The position numbers and the translations under genes are program-made. Positions 10,817 to 19,124 of a DNA stretch of 64,000 bases are shown here, in pieces. The notes under the pieces were generated by a model. That model was not told where the DNA came from, did not search any database, and saw only the letters and a list, made by a program, of their open reading frames with translations. This DNA comes from Shewanella polaris (GTDB lineage Bacteria > Pseudomonadota > Gammaproteobacteria > Enterobacterales > Shewanellaceae). Position 1 is the first letter of the stretch; every line of letters begins with the position of its first letter. The stretch spans positions 2,604,001-2,668,000 of the forward strand of contig NZ_CP041036.1 of the NCBI RefSeq assembly GCF_006385555.1. The letters run 5' to 3'.

Positions 10817-12277
10817 ATGAGCTCTTCAAATCAATCTCCGGAATTGAAACCGCTACTGTCTCCTAAGGAAATGATGAGCCAAGCGGAACAGTTTGCAACA
10901 AGCAAAATTATGAAAACCACCAACATGACAATCAGCCTAGCAATAATGGCAGGTGTATTTATTGGCTTAGCATTTTTATTTTATATTACGGTTACGACAG
11001 GAAGTACATCAACCAGTTGGGGAATCACCCGATTTGCTGGTGGTATCGCTTTCAGTATGGGACTGATTCTTATTGTATTGATGGGCGGCGAATTATTTAC
11101 CAGTTCGGTGTTATCAAGTATTGCCTGGGCTAATCGACAAATTAGCTTCAAGGGAATGGTGGTCATATGGGGCAAAGTGTATGTTGGCAACTTTATTGGT
11201 GCCATTTTGTTGGTTATTTTGGTTGCCGCAGCAGGCCTTTATAAATTAGATGGCGGCCAATGGGGGTTAAATGCACTCAATATTGCCCAACATAAACTGC
11301 ACCACACCTTCGTAGAAGCCTTCGCGCTTGGTATTCTGTGTAATCTATTAGTATGTTTAGCGGTTTGGTTAACATTTAGTACTCAAAATGCCGTTGGCAA
11401 AGCGTTTATGGTCATGCTGCCAGTGGCAATGTTTGTAAGTAGTGGTTTTGAACACTGCGTAGCAAACATGTTTATGGTACCGCTTGGCATTGTAATCCAA
11501 TCAACTGCGCCAGAATCGTTTTGGTTACAAGTCGGAGCAACGTCAGCTCAATTTTCAGACTTAACTTTATCCCATTTTATTACCGCTAATTTAATTCCTG
11601 TAACGCTTGGGAATATCGTTGGAGGCTCGGTTCTGGTAGGCCTAGCGAATTGGTCAATCTACGTTCGCCCAGAGTTAACATCAGTTCAATCACAGTTAAT
11701 TAAATCAACACAACTACCTGCATCATTAAAAGAGGTTGTGATGAAAACCAACCTTACGGCAGTTGATATTATGAATGCTGATTATTATACGCTAACAGCA
11801 GAAATGCTAACCGAACTGGCTATTGATGCATTTAACGACAGAAAAATTCATGGCGCTCCAGTGGTTGATGCCCAGGGTAAACTCGTGGGATTTTTCTCCA
11901 TACATGACACCATGGTCAATTTATGGCGCCAAGATTATATTCCACCACAAGGTCAAAAAGTGATGGACTTAATGTCACGTGACGTTATTGCTGTAAACCA
12001 CACCGAGTCTTTGGTTAATTTACTCGAGTTTTTATGTATTGATAAAGATCACCTGTATCCTAATACAGAAAACGATATTGCATCACAGCAGGCTTCGAAT
12101 TCAGTAGAGCAAAGAGGTCAATATATTAAAAATAACAAACCGCAACATCTACCGGTTTTAAAAGAGGGTCATTTAGTCGGTGTCGTATCGAGGATGGATA
12201 TTATAACCGCATTACGAACTATCTATGCCGCAAGTCTGGATCCAGTACATCATGCTCAGACTACCGAAACAGCATAA
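10817..12277 (+). CDS. Formate/nitrite-type channel fused to C-terminal CBS domains
   Basis: Residues about 15-285 form an FNT channel: the N-terminal PKEMMSQAEQFATSK helix, six hydrophobic segments, and the family signature FEHCVANMFMVP near residue 216 (FEHSVANM in FocA). FocA and NirC end near residue 285, but this protein continues for 200 residues with a CBS pair: VDIMNADYYTLTAEM to GFFSIHDTMVNL, and VMDLMSRDVIAVNH to GVVSRMDIITAL. A 40-residue insert splits CBS2. The family transports formate, nitrite, lactate or hydrosulfide across the inner membrane. The fusion suggests nucleotide gating, and a preceding gene is another CBS pair. The transported anion cannot be told from sequence. Confidence 0.88.
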   Translation: MSSSNQSPELKPLLSPKEMMSQAEQFATSKIMKTTNMTISLAIMAGVFIGLAFLFYITVTTGSTSTSWGITRFAGGIAFSMGLILIVLMGGELFTSSVLSSIAWANRQISFKGMVVIWGKVYVGNFIGAILLVILVAAAGLYKLDGGQWGLNALNIAQHKLHHTFVEAFALGILCNLLVCLAVWLTFSTQNAVGKAFMVMLPVAMFVSSGFEHCVANMFMVPLGIVIQSTAPESFWLQVGATSAQFSDLTLSHFITANLIPVTLGNIVGGSVLVGLANWSIYVRPELTSVQSQLIKSTQLPASLKEVVMKTNLTAVDIMNADYYTLTAEMLTELAIDAFNDRKIHGAPVVDAQGKLVGFFSIHDTMVNLWRQDYIPPQGQKVMDLMSRDVIAVNHTESLVNLLEFLCIDKDHLYPNTENDIASQQASNSVEQRGQYIKNNKPQHLPVLKEGHLVGVVSRMDIITALRTIYAASLDPVHHAQTTETA

Positions 12278-12749
12278 CAATATTAGGGTCAAGCAATAAA
12301 CTTGACCCTGTTCCTGATTAAAAGCGACTAAGAGGTACAAAGAACAGCTAATCGCATACCCTATTGGTAATCATTGCCCTTAATATAAGTATTTTGAGCC
12401 CACAAAAAAACTTCCTAGTTTACTTATTCTCTATTTAAAATGTTTATTAAAGCCAATTGCTTGCCTATTCAAACACTAATGCTTAACTCATCATTCATTC
12501 TGTTATAGAGATAAAAACATCAATAAAAAATAGACCTTTCATAGAATAACACCAATAACCTAATGCCTGTTTTGAAGTGTCGATAAAAGCCCATTTAGCA
12601 ATAGCATATAAAAAAATAAATATTACTAAGCATGCCAATTAGATAGCTTGATTTAGTAAATTGTTCATATTTCTATGCTGGAAAATGTCACATAACTCTG
12701 CTTTTATTATAGGTAAGGCTCGCAGCTATCATGTGATAAGGACAGCATT
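12278..12749. other. Intergenic region with a hairpin after the FNT-CBS gene
   Basis: AGGGTCAAG (12285-12293) and CTTGACCCT (12301-12309) form a perfect 9-bp stem 8 bases after the stop codon. It has no T run, so it is a weak or Rho-assisted terminator or an mRNA-stabilising hairpin. The remaining 430 bases are AT-rich and show no gene. The next gene has its ribosome-binding site (AAGGA) at about 12737. Confidence 0.5.
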
Positions 12750-13094
12750 ATGATTAAGTTTACATACCACCTCAATCAAGACAATATTGAGTTACAAGCG
12801 AGTAATTGGTGCGGGCTAGAACGAGTCTTTATTAATGGCAAAGTCGTGTCGCGAAAATTCAATTTTGGCTTGCAAAGCATGCATGACGTTTTGCTTAATA
12901 ATGGTAAAAAATGTCGTTTTCAATTAGTTGTCGATCCACAAACTGAATTAGTTTCTTGCAGGGTCTACAAACAAAATCAATTGGTCACCATTTTAAAACA
13001 AGGTAAAAAACAGCTACAAAAAAGCCAGTTTCTCATTGAAACCAGCTTTGTCATTATATGTGTAGGTATGTTGAGTTTGTATTGGCTAGGTTAG
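12750..13094 (+). CDS. Small hypothetical protein with C-terminal membrane anchor
   Basis: The 114-residue frame has a good ribosome-binding site (TAAGGA). Residues 1-90 look like a small beta-rich domain (FTYHLNQDNIELQASNWCG). Residues about 93-113 are a hydrophobic segment (IETSFVIICVGMLSLYWLG), so this may be a tail-anchored inner-membrane protein facing the cytoplasm. I do not recognise a family. It is convergent with the TonB-like gene, and GGCTAGG/CCTAGCC at 13084-13101 forms a hairpin over its stop codon. Confidence 0.6.
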   Translation: MIKFTYHLNQDNIELQASNWCGLERVFINGKVVSRKFNFGLQSMHDVLLNNGKKCRFQLVVDPQTELVSCRVYKQNQLVTILKQGKKQLQKSQFLIETSFVIICVGMLSLYWLG

Positions 13095-13113
13095 CCTAGC
13101 CCACTATAAATCA

Positions 13114-14217
13114 TTAGCTTATGGTGAAATCAAGTCTCACCATCGACTTTGCTTCTGTTGGCTTACCATCAACAAACTTAGGCGCATAACGCCATTGGCT
13201 AAGCGCTTCTATCGATTCTTTTTCAAATTGGCTACCACCTTGTGAATCGATTATTTCAGGCGATTTAACAAATCCATTCTCATCAACTGTGAATTCAATT
13301 TGCACCCAACCACTTTTGCGATGTTTTGCATATGAACTTGGATAATCAGGTGCTTTTCTATATAACGGGGTTTGTTCTTGCTGATCATCCCATGGCGTCA
13401 TTTTGCCTATTGCTACACAATGTTCTGTGGCTTTATCAGCTTGGTCTTGTTGTGCATAAATGTTAACTAATAAAGCATGTGCACGTAACTCATATGGGTG
13501 GCTATAAGGTAATGCCTGGTATTGTTTAATAACTTCAAGTAATAAAGGAGCAGCATCAGGTTTATTCATAGCTGAATAGAGTACGGCTACAAGATAGGTT
13601 GAATTAACCCTTTTAATTGAATTTTCCGGTAGTTTCTCAACATAGATATCGTTGGCATCAATGAGGAAATCTCTCACTTTAGGCGTATAAAACTCAGTGC
13701 CCGATAAACGATGAAAGGCGACGAGTTTAACTTCGGCCACCGTTAATGCATTATCGGCTTTTTCAGCAATGTCGATAGCTTCAAACAAAAGCTTTTTTGC
13801 AAATTTATCATCGGTAGTGGCTTGAGCTAACCCTAATAATGGATCAATCAAAGTAATATCATTTTCAGCAACATTATTGCGATATCCACTCAACGCTGAA
13901 TCAAACAATGAAAGTGCCTGCATTGTTTCGGCATCTTTAATTATTCGTCCATTGTTATTTCTTTTTGACTCATCTATTAACGCATTAGCCCAATTCATCG
14001 CTAACTTGGCACTATCAAAGCTGTCTTGACCAAATTTAATTTGACCTAACTCATAGGCTTGCTGCGCATAGTTAATAATATCTTGGTTGTTATTACTTTC
14101 AAGAGAAGCATTGTACTGCTGGTAAGCTTGAGCAAAACCATCTATATCGCTGGGTTCAGCATAAGCAAATTGACCCACAAACGCTGCTGCTATTGATAAG
14201 CGTAAAAGTGTTTTCAT
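13114..14217 (-). CDS. Periplasmic TonB C-terminal-domain protein with helical-repeat region
   Basis: A signal peptide is visible (MKTLLRLSIAAAFVGQFAYA), followed by about 250 residues of amphipathic helices resembling TPR repeats. The last 85 residues form a TonB_C fold: GWVQIEFTVDENGFVKSPEI and ALSQWRYAPKFVDGKP. Classical TonB has an N-terminal membrane anchor and a Pro-rich linker, and both are absent here, so this protein should be freely periplasmic and cannot draw on ExbB/ExbD in the usual way. Similar proteins occur in several copies in Shewanella. A role in envelope protein interaction is inferred only. Confidence 0.75.
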   Translation of the reverse strand: MKTLLRLSIAAAFVGQFAYAEPSDIDGFAQAYQQYNASLESNNNQDIINYAQQAYELGQIKFGQDSFDSAKLAMNWANALIDESKRNNNGRIIKDAETMQALSLFDSALSGYRNNVAENDITLIDPLLGLAQATTDDKFAKKLLFEAIDIAEKADNALTVAEVKLVAFHRLSGTEFYTPKVRDFLIDANDIYVEKLPENSIKRVNSTYLVAVLYSAMNKPDAAPLLLEVIKQYQALPYSHPYELRAHALLVNIYAQQDQADKATEHCVAIGKMTPWDDQQEQTPLYRKAPDYPSSYAKHRKSGWVQIEFTVDENGFVKSPEIIDSQGGSQFEKESIEALSQWRYAPKFVDGKPTEAKSMVRLDFTIS

Positions 14218-14464
14218 ACAATTAAAGTCCTTTTTATTTTATCCTTGCCCCTTCTCAGGCTATATAGAATACTGGTCGAATATAAGTTGCACAATGCGAG
14301 TCTCAGTTTAAATCATTTTTATGATCGACATCAACTTAATGATTTTTATTGTAAATAATATGTTGCGTAATAATCATCAAAGCCCAAACTGGATATACAG
14401 CTTGTGATATTGCTAACTGGCGATACAACAATAACAATTATTACCACAAATTACAGGAGCCAAG

Positions 14465-15202
14465 ATGTCAGCCATCGTAAAATTGCTCCAGGCCATGCTG
14501 AGCAGTTTCAAAGACCTTATTCCCATTATTTTAGTTGTCAGTTTTTTTGAGATTTTTGTATTACATCAAGCGCCAGCCGAACTTGGCTCAATTCTGGTAG
14601 GCGTAATCTTTATTGTATTAGGGCTAACCTTTTTTGTATTCGGTTTGGAAATGGGTTTATTTCCTATTGGCGGATCACTTGCGGAAGCATTAGCACGAAA
14701 AGGCAGTGTATTTTGGTTAGTTATTTTCTCTTTTTCGTTAGGTTTTGGCACCACATTAGCAGAACCAGCCCTTACTGCCGTGGCGAATGAAGCTGCTCAA
14801 GTTGCCGCAAATGCCGGTGCGATAGAGTCAAACAAACAAGCCATGAGTTCCTATGCAATGGGCTTACGATTAACCGTTGCCATTTCGGTGGGTCTGGCCA
14901 TTTTAGTCGGCGTGATCCGTATTCTTAAGGGATGGCCAATCCATTACCTCATTATTGGTGGTTATGTGTTGGTGATGATCCTCACCAGCTTTGCTCCGGC
15001 CAACATTATAGGTATTGCTTATGATTCTGGCGGCGTCACCACATCGACCATTACGGTACCATTAGTCACCGCACTTGGCGTTGGTCTAGCAAGTGTCATT
15101 AAAGGCCGTAATCCCATGGTTGATGGCTTTGGCTTAATAGCATTCGCCAGTCTTAGCCCAATGATTTTTGTATTACTGTACGGCATGGTGTTTCTTAAAT
15201 GA
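14465..15202 (+). CDS. DUF1538 membrane protein (first copy)
   Basis: This is a 245-residue integral membrane protein with about seven hydrophobic segments. DUF1538 hallmarks are present: LTFFVFGLEMGLFPIGG near residue 57, TTLAEPALTAVANEA near residue 97, and the C-terminal AYDSGGVTTSTITVPLV with NPMVDGFGLIAFASLSP. The acidic/serine motif DSGG in a membrane context suggests a transported ion or solute. It is the first gene of a four-gene operon, 30 bases before a second DUF1538 copy and then a PII-like and a CBS gene. DUF1538 is uncharacterised; transport is inferred from topology and neighbours. Confidence 0.88.
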   Translation: MSAIVKLLQAMLSSFKDLIPIILVVSFFEIFVLHQAPAELGSILVGVIFIVLGLTFFVFGLEMGLFPIGGSLAEALARKGSVFWLVIFSFSLGFGTTLAEPALTAVANEAAQVAANAGAIESNKQAMSSYAMGLRLTVAISVGLAILVGVIRILKGWPIHYLIIGGYVLVMILTSFAPANIIGIAYDSGGVTTSTITVPLVTALGVGLASVIKGRNPMVDGFGLIAFASLSPMIFVLLYGMVFLK

Positions 15203-15232
15203 TTGAGATAACCAACAAAACGAGGAATACGT

Positions 15233-16000
15233 TTGCTTAATGAACTGATGAGCACCCTATTACTGACCGCTCGAGATGTCATTCCTATCGCTATAATTCT
15301 GTTTGGCTTTCAGCTAGGCGTACTTAAACGCCCTATTAACCAGTGGCGTAAAGTATTACTCGGATTTATTTATGTGATTATCGGCCTCACCTTTTTTCTC
15401 GTGGGTTTACAAATGGCACTATTCCCTATCGGTGAGAGCATGGCCAATCAACTGACCACCAGCGAGTTTTTACACCCTGATGGCGGCAACGAACCGTATA
15501 TTTGGCAAGACTATTTCTGGGTTTATGTGTTTGCCGCCGCTATCGGTTTTAGTACCACCATTGCAGAACCGTCATTAATTGCAGTAGCAATCAAAGCCAA
15601 CCAAGTATCGGGTGGCACTATTGGTATCCAAGGCTTACGAATGTCAGTGGCGTTTGGCGTAGCGATTGGTATTACTTTAGGCTGTTTTCGTATTGTGGTT
15701 GGGGATCCCATTCACTATTACATTATGGCGGGCTATGTGGTGGTGGTTATTCAAACCTTTTACGCCCCAAAAATGATTGTCCCTTTAGCATATGACTCTG
15801 GTGGGGTAACCACATCAACGGTAACCGTGCCATTAGTTGCGGCATTAGGACTTGGACTCGCCACCAATGTTGAAGGCCGTAATCCGTTAATTGATGGCTT
15901 TGGGCTAATTGCCTTTGCCAGTTTATTTCCGATGATCACTGTGATGGGTTATGCCCAAATAGTTGACTATTTATCCAAACGAAAAACCATTAAGGAGTAA
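15233..16000 (+). CDS. DUF1538 membrane protein (second copy)
   Basis: This paralog of the preceding gene has 255 residues and starts at TTG 15233 after a GAGG ribosome-binding site. It shares LTFFLVGLQMALFPIGE, TTIAEPSLIAVAIKA and AYDSGGVTTSTVTVPLVAALGLGLA, plus NPLIDGFGLIAFASL. A hydrophilic insert of about 20 residues (HPDGGNEPYIWQDYF region) distinguishes it from copy one. Some bacteria carry a fused double-length DUF1538 protein, so these two probably form a heterodimer equivalent to that fusion. The PII-like gene follows after 3 bases. Confidence 0.88.
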   Translation: MLNELMSTLLLTARDVIPIAIILFGFQLGVLKRPINQWRKVLLGFIYVIIGLTFFLVGLQMALFPIGESMANQLTTSEFLHPDGGNEPYIWQDYFWVYVFAAAIGFSTTIAEPSLIAVAIKANQVSGGTIGIQGLRMSVAFGVAIGITLGCFRIVVGDPIHYYIMAGYVVVVIQTFYAPKMIVPLAYDSGGVTTSTVTVPLVAALGLGLATNVEGRNPLIDGFGLIAFASLFPMITVMGYAQIVDYLSKRKTIKE

Positions 16001-16003
16001 CCT

Positions 16004-16354
16004 ATGCGCTTTAAACTAATTGTCGCCTTTGTCGATGATGACTGTACTGACAAGGTACTCGATGCAGCGCGTATTGCAGGCGCAACAGGCGCGACAGTCA
16101 TAAACCATGCTCGCGGTGAAGGATTAGAAAAAAAGACCACCTTTATGGGATTAACCTTAGAGGTACAACGTGATGTGATTTTATGGTTAGTAGAAGAGCA
16201 CATGAGCCGTCACATTTTAGAAACCATTTCTCACGTAGGCGAATTTGACACTAACTCAGGCAAAGGTATTGCGATTCAAATTGATGTTGAAGATGCTGTT
16301 GGTGTGGCCCATCAAGTTCAAAAATTGAGTAAAGACATTGAGGATCAAATATGA
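16004..16354 (+). CDS. PII-like signalling protein of the DUF1538 operon
   Basis: This 116-residue protein has a ferredoxin-like PII fold pattern: FKLIVAFVDDDCTDKVLDAAR, then GATGATVINHARG before a T-loop-like segment (residues about 40-58), and a B-loop-like NSGKGIAIQIDVED. The T-loop region (GEGLEKKTTFMGL) has no tyrosine corresponding to the uridylylated Tyr51 of GlnB/GlnK, so control by uridylylation is unlikely. PII-like proteins bind adenine nucleotides and plug or gate membrane partners, as GlnK does with AmtB. Its position 3 bases after a membrane gene, overlapping a CBS gene, suggests it regulates the DUF1538 pair. Confidence 0.8.
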   Translation: MRFKLIVAFVDDDCTDKVLDAARIAGATGATVINHARGEGLEKKTTFMGLTLEVQRDVILWLVEEHMSRHILETISHVGEFDTNSGKGIAIQIDVEDAVGVAHQVQKLSKDIEDQI

Positions 16355-16755
16355 ATAGCAAAACCCCTATTCGTAATCGTGACGTAATGAATAACCATTT
16401 CGTCATGGTTGACGGCATGCGCACTGTGGCAGAAGCGATCCAGGAAGCCATTAGTCATAATGTGAATATACTAGTAGTGAATAAACGCAATGAGAATGAT
16501 GAATACGGCATGGTACTCATGAGCGATATCGCCCGCAAAGTGCTAGCCAAAAATAAATCACCTGAACGTACCAATATTTACGAAATAATGATTAAGCCAG
16601 TGCTTTCCGTGCCTATAGATATGGACGTACGCTACACGGCACGACTTTTTGAACGCTTTAATATTAATAAGGCGCCTGTGATTGAAGCGGGTGAGATTTT
16701 AGGGTTTGTCACTTATGACAATATTGTGCTTAAAGGCATGATAGCCAAGTCATAA
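16351..16755 (+). CDS. CBS-domain protein of the DUF1538 operon
   Basis: The ATG overlaps the stop of the PII-like gene (ATGA), indicating translational coupling. The 134-residue protein is a CBS pair: RDVMNNHFVMVDGMRTVAEA to GMVLMSDIARKVL, and IYEIMIKPVLSVPIDMDVRY to GFVTYDNIVLKGM. No other domain is attached. CBS pairs commonly sense AMP, ATP or cyclic di-AMP. With the PII-like protein it would give the DUF1538 membrane complex two nucleotide sensors. The ligand is unknown. Confidence 0.86.
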   Translation: MNSKTPIRNRDVMNNHFVMVDGMRTVAEAIQEAISHNVNILVVNKRNENDEYGMVLMSDIARKVLAKNKSPERTNIYEIMIKPVLSVPIDMDVRYTARLFERFNINKAPVIEAGEILGFVTYDNIVLKGMIAKS

Positions 16756-16784
16756 TATGCATTTAGCATTATATGCCCCTGTCG

Positions 16785-17657
16785 TTATTCGAGCTGGCGA
16801 ATAATAAAGTCAATCAAGGTTCGTGTTTTTAACGGCAGGTTTTTGTCTTTATACAATAAGTGTATTGGCATTGCTTCTGGAGGTGTTAATACACTGAGAT
16901 TTGTTAATAATCCTGCTTTAATGGCCTCATTCACCACAATCTGTGGCTGTAAAATAATACCCAATCCATCAATCGCTGCTTGGGTTAATACCAAGCCACT
17001 ATTGGACAACAATCTAAAGCTGCGTTTACCAAACAACTGGCTGTGAGCAACCGATAATGACGCACTTTTAGAATAGCTAAAGCCTAAACAATCATGATGA
17101 GGTAAATCGTCAATTGACTCTATTGGCGGGTGTTGAGCTAAATAGTGAGGCGAAGCACAAAATATCATTTCATAATTCATGATATGTCTGCCAATTAGCG
17201 CAGAGTCATCAAGATTGCCAATCCTTACCACTACATCAACATGATCCACTATGGGATCGATGAGATTATTATCAAGTCGCAATTCCACATCAATTTGCGG
17301 ATACTGCAGTAAAAATTGATTCACTATCGGTGCCAGCACAATATTGCCAAAACTCACTGGCGCATTAATTCTAATGGTGCCTTTTGGCGTCGAACTCATC
17401 GACTGCAGCGTGTTTTCAGCTTGCTCAATGGCCATCAAAATTGGCTGGCATTCTTGGTAATAAACGAGGCCCGATTCCGTTAATTCTTGTTGACGAGTAG
17501 TACGGTTAATCAACTTAACCCCTAGGTAAGACTCTAACTGATTAATGTGCTTACTCACCATAGTTCGGCTGATGTTAAACCGATGAGCTGCTGCGACATA
17601 GTTGCCCTGCTCGGCCACATGACTAAACACTTTCATCGCGGTTAATTTATCCACCAA
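16785..17657 (-). CDS. LysR-family transcriptional regulator
   Basis: This 290-residue protein has an N-terminal winged helix: LTAMKVFSHVAEQGNYVAAA and a recognition helix in ISRTMVSKHINQLES. A periplasmic-binding-protein-like effector domain begins near residue 90. It belongs to the CrgA/DmlR-like LysR subgroup judging by TPKGTIRINAPVSFG. It is divergently transcribed from a monooxygenase/oxidoreductase pair, with a perfect palindrome in the shared promoter region, so it most likely regulates that pair and itself. The effector is unknown. Confidence 0.9.
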   Translation of the reverse strand: MVDKLTAMKVFSHVAEQGNYVAAAHRFNISRTMVSKHINQLESYLGVKLINRTTRQQELTESGLVYYQECQPILMAIEQAENTLQSMSSTPKGTIRINAPVSFGNIVLAPIVNQFLLQYPQIDVELRLDNNLIDPIVDHVDVVVRIGNLDDSALIGRHIMNYEMIFCASPHYLAQHPPIESIDDLPHHDCLGFSYSKSASLSVAHSQLFGKRSFRLLSNSGLVLTQAAIDGLGIILQPQIVVNEAIKAGLLTNLSVLTPPEAMPIHLLYKDKNLPLKTRTLIDFIIRQLE

Positions 17658-17699
17658 ACATCCTTAATGCATTATCAATTCAGTGTTAATTATAAACCT

Positions 17700-17722
17700 A
17701 TGGTGTTTTCTGTAAACACCAT
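17700..17722. promoter_or_regulatory. Palindromic operator between LysR and monooxygenase genes
   Basis: ATGGTGTTT and AAACACCAT are perfect 9-base arms separated by TCTGT. The site lies 43 bases from the lysR start and about 60 bases before the divergent gene. It fits the T-N11-A style of LysR boxes and is a likely binding site for the adjacent regulator. Confidence 0.6.
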
Positions 17723-17783
17723 TAAACTATTTAGGGACACGCTTAAGTGGTTTACGATGACGTGATATTAATTAGGAGTCGTT

Positions 17784-18098
17784 ATGAACAACAAACTGGA
17801 TCAACAAGGCGTGTTTATCACTGCCGAAATTCACATTAAAGATGAGGTGCCATTGGCACAAGGCATCGCAGCTGTCCGTCAATTCTGTGTGGATATGAAT
17901 AGCGAACCAGGTTGTTCACTTGCAATGGCTCTGCAAAATAAAACCAATCCTAAGCAATTTGTGTTTTGGGAACGTTATGATGACCAATCGGCGTTTGAAG
18001 CCCACTTTGCAGCCGATCATACTCAAGCGTTTATCAAATCGGCATTAACCGATCTAAAGCAAGCGTTTGACTATCAACTATTAACCACAGAGGGATAA
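17784..18098 (+). CDS. Antibiotic biosynthesis monooxygenase (ABM) domain protein
   Basis: This is a single-domain protein of 104 residues with a dimeric alpha+beta barrel pattern: an N-terminal strand FITAEIHIKDE, EPGCSLAMALQNKTNPKQF in the middle, and VFWERYDDQSAFEAHF, the usual ABM signature leading into the helix. The family includes quinol monooxygenases (YgiN) and heme-degrading enzymes. No heme-binding histidine can be assigned with confidence. An AGGAG ribosome-binding site precedes the ATG. It is 3 bases from the Gfo/Idh/MocA gene and probably cotranscribed under LysR control. Confidence 0.82.
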   Translation: MNNKLDQQGVFITAEIHIKDEVPLAQGIAAVRQFCVDMNSEPGCSLAMALQNKTNPKQFVFWERYDDQSAFEAHFAADHTQAFIKSALTDLKQAFDYQLLTTEG

Positions 18099-18101
18099 TG
18101 A

Positions 18102-19124
18102 ATGTCTGGATCGATTAAATGGGCAATATTAGGCACCAGTTTTATCTCTGGGGTAATGGCTGATGCGATTAAAGCACAAGGTCAAAGTACAATTTATGGT
18201 GTTGCCGGACGCAACACCATAACATTGGCAGAGTTTGCCACTCAGTATCAAATTCCACATCAATTTACGGATTTTGATGCGTTAATCAACAGCCCTGAAG
18301 TCGATGTTATCTACATTGCTCTGCCAAATCACTTACATCATGAATACATAATCAAAGCGGCTAATGCTGGCAAAGCGATTTTATGTGAAAAATCATTGTC
18401 TGTAGATATGCCAAAAACCATCGAAAGCCTTGATGCTGTATCGCAAAACAAGGTGTTTTTCCTTGAAGGCTTAATGTATTTAGCTCACCCATTAATGCAA
18501 CAGCTAAGCAAAACATTAGCCACTGGTGTGATAGGTGAAGTAAAAAGTATCCGCGGCCAATATTGCGCAGCCATAAGCCAGTTTGTGAATCCCGCCAGCC
18601 TTGGGGCGTTATTTAACTTAGGTTGCTACCCAGCATCATTAATGCAATTAGTCATGCAGCAACAATTTGGTACCGAGCAAAGCCAACACTATCAAATTGA
18701 AGCAATCGGAAGACGCGGCCAAGACGGTAATATTTGCGAATCAACCGCCATTGTCAGTTATAACAACGGCGTGCAATGTCATCTGCATACCGCTGAAGAC
18801 TATGGTCTGCACGCAGGCTTTACTATTTTAGGCAGCTTAGGAAGTATTGAGTTCACTTCAAATCCTTGGTTACCAGAATCTCAGGGTAATCAATTTACGG
18901 TGAGATTATATGAGCAACAAGCTGAAGTAGTGAATGTTGAAACTAAAGGCAATGGGTTTTACTATCAAGTAGAAGCTGTGCTTAACGCATTAGAAACCAA
19001 GCAATACACAGTACCTAGACCTTTGGTACAGCTCAGTGACTCTGTTGATATTATGCAAATGTTAACCACATGGCATAAAGCCGCATTAGAAAGCTGCGCT
19101 GCGAACCACACCACTGAACGCTAA
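18102..19124 (+). CDS. Gfo/Idh/MocA-family NAD(P)-dependent oxidoreductase
   Basis: The 340-residue protein has an N-terminal Rossmann fold (AILGTSFISGVMADAI), DVIYIALPNHLHHEY near residue 68 and the family motif CEKSLSVDMPK near residue 92, whose lysine is the conserved catalytic one. The C-terminal half is the alpha+beta substrate domain. The substrate (sugar, diol or dihydrodiol) cannot be told. Its 3' end overlaps the convergent NUDIX gene by 39 bases. Confidence 0.88.
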   Translation: MSGSIKWAILGTSFISGVMADAIKAQGQSTIYGVAGRNTITLAEFATQYQIPHQFTDFDALINSPEVDVIYIALPNHLHHEYIIKAANAGKAILCEKSLSVDMPKTIESLDAVSQNKVFFLEGLMYLAHPLMQQLSKTLATGVIGEVKSIRGQYCAAISQFVNPASLGALFNLGCYPASLMQLVMQQQFGTEQSQHYQIEAIGRRGQDGNICESTAIVSYNNGVQCHLHTAEDYGLHAGFTILGSLGSIEFTSNPWLPESQGNQFTVRLYEQQAEVVNVETKGNGFYYQVEAVLNALETKQYTVPRPLVQLSDSVDIMQMLTTWHKAALESCAANHTTER

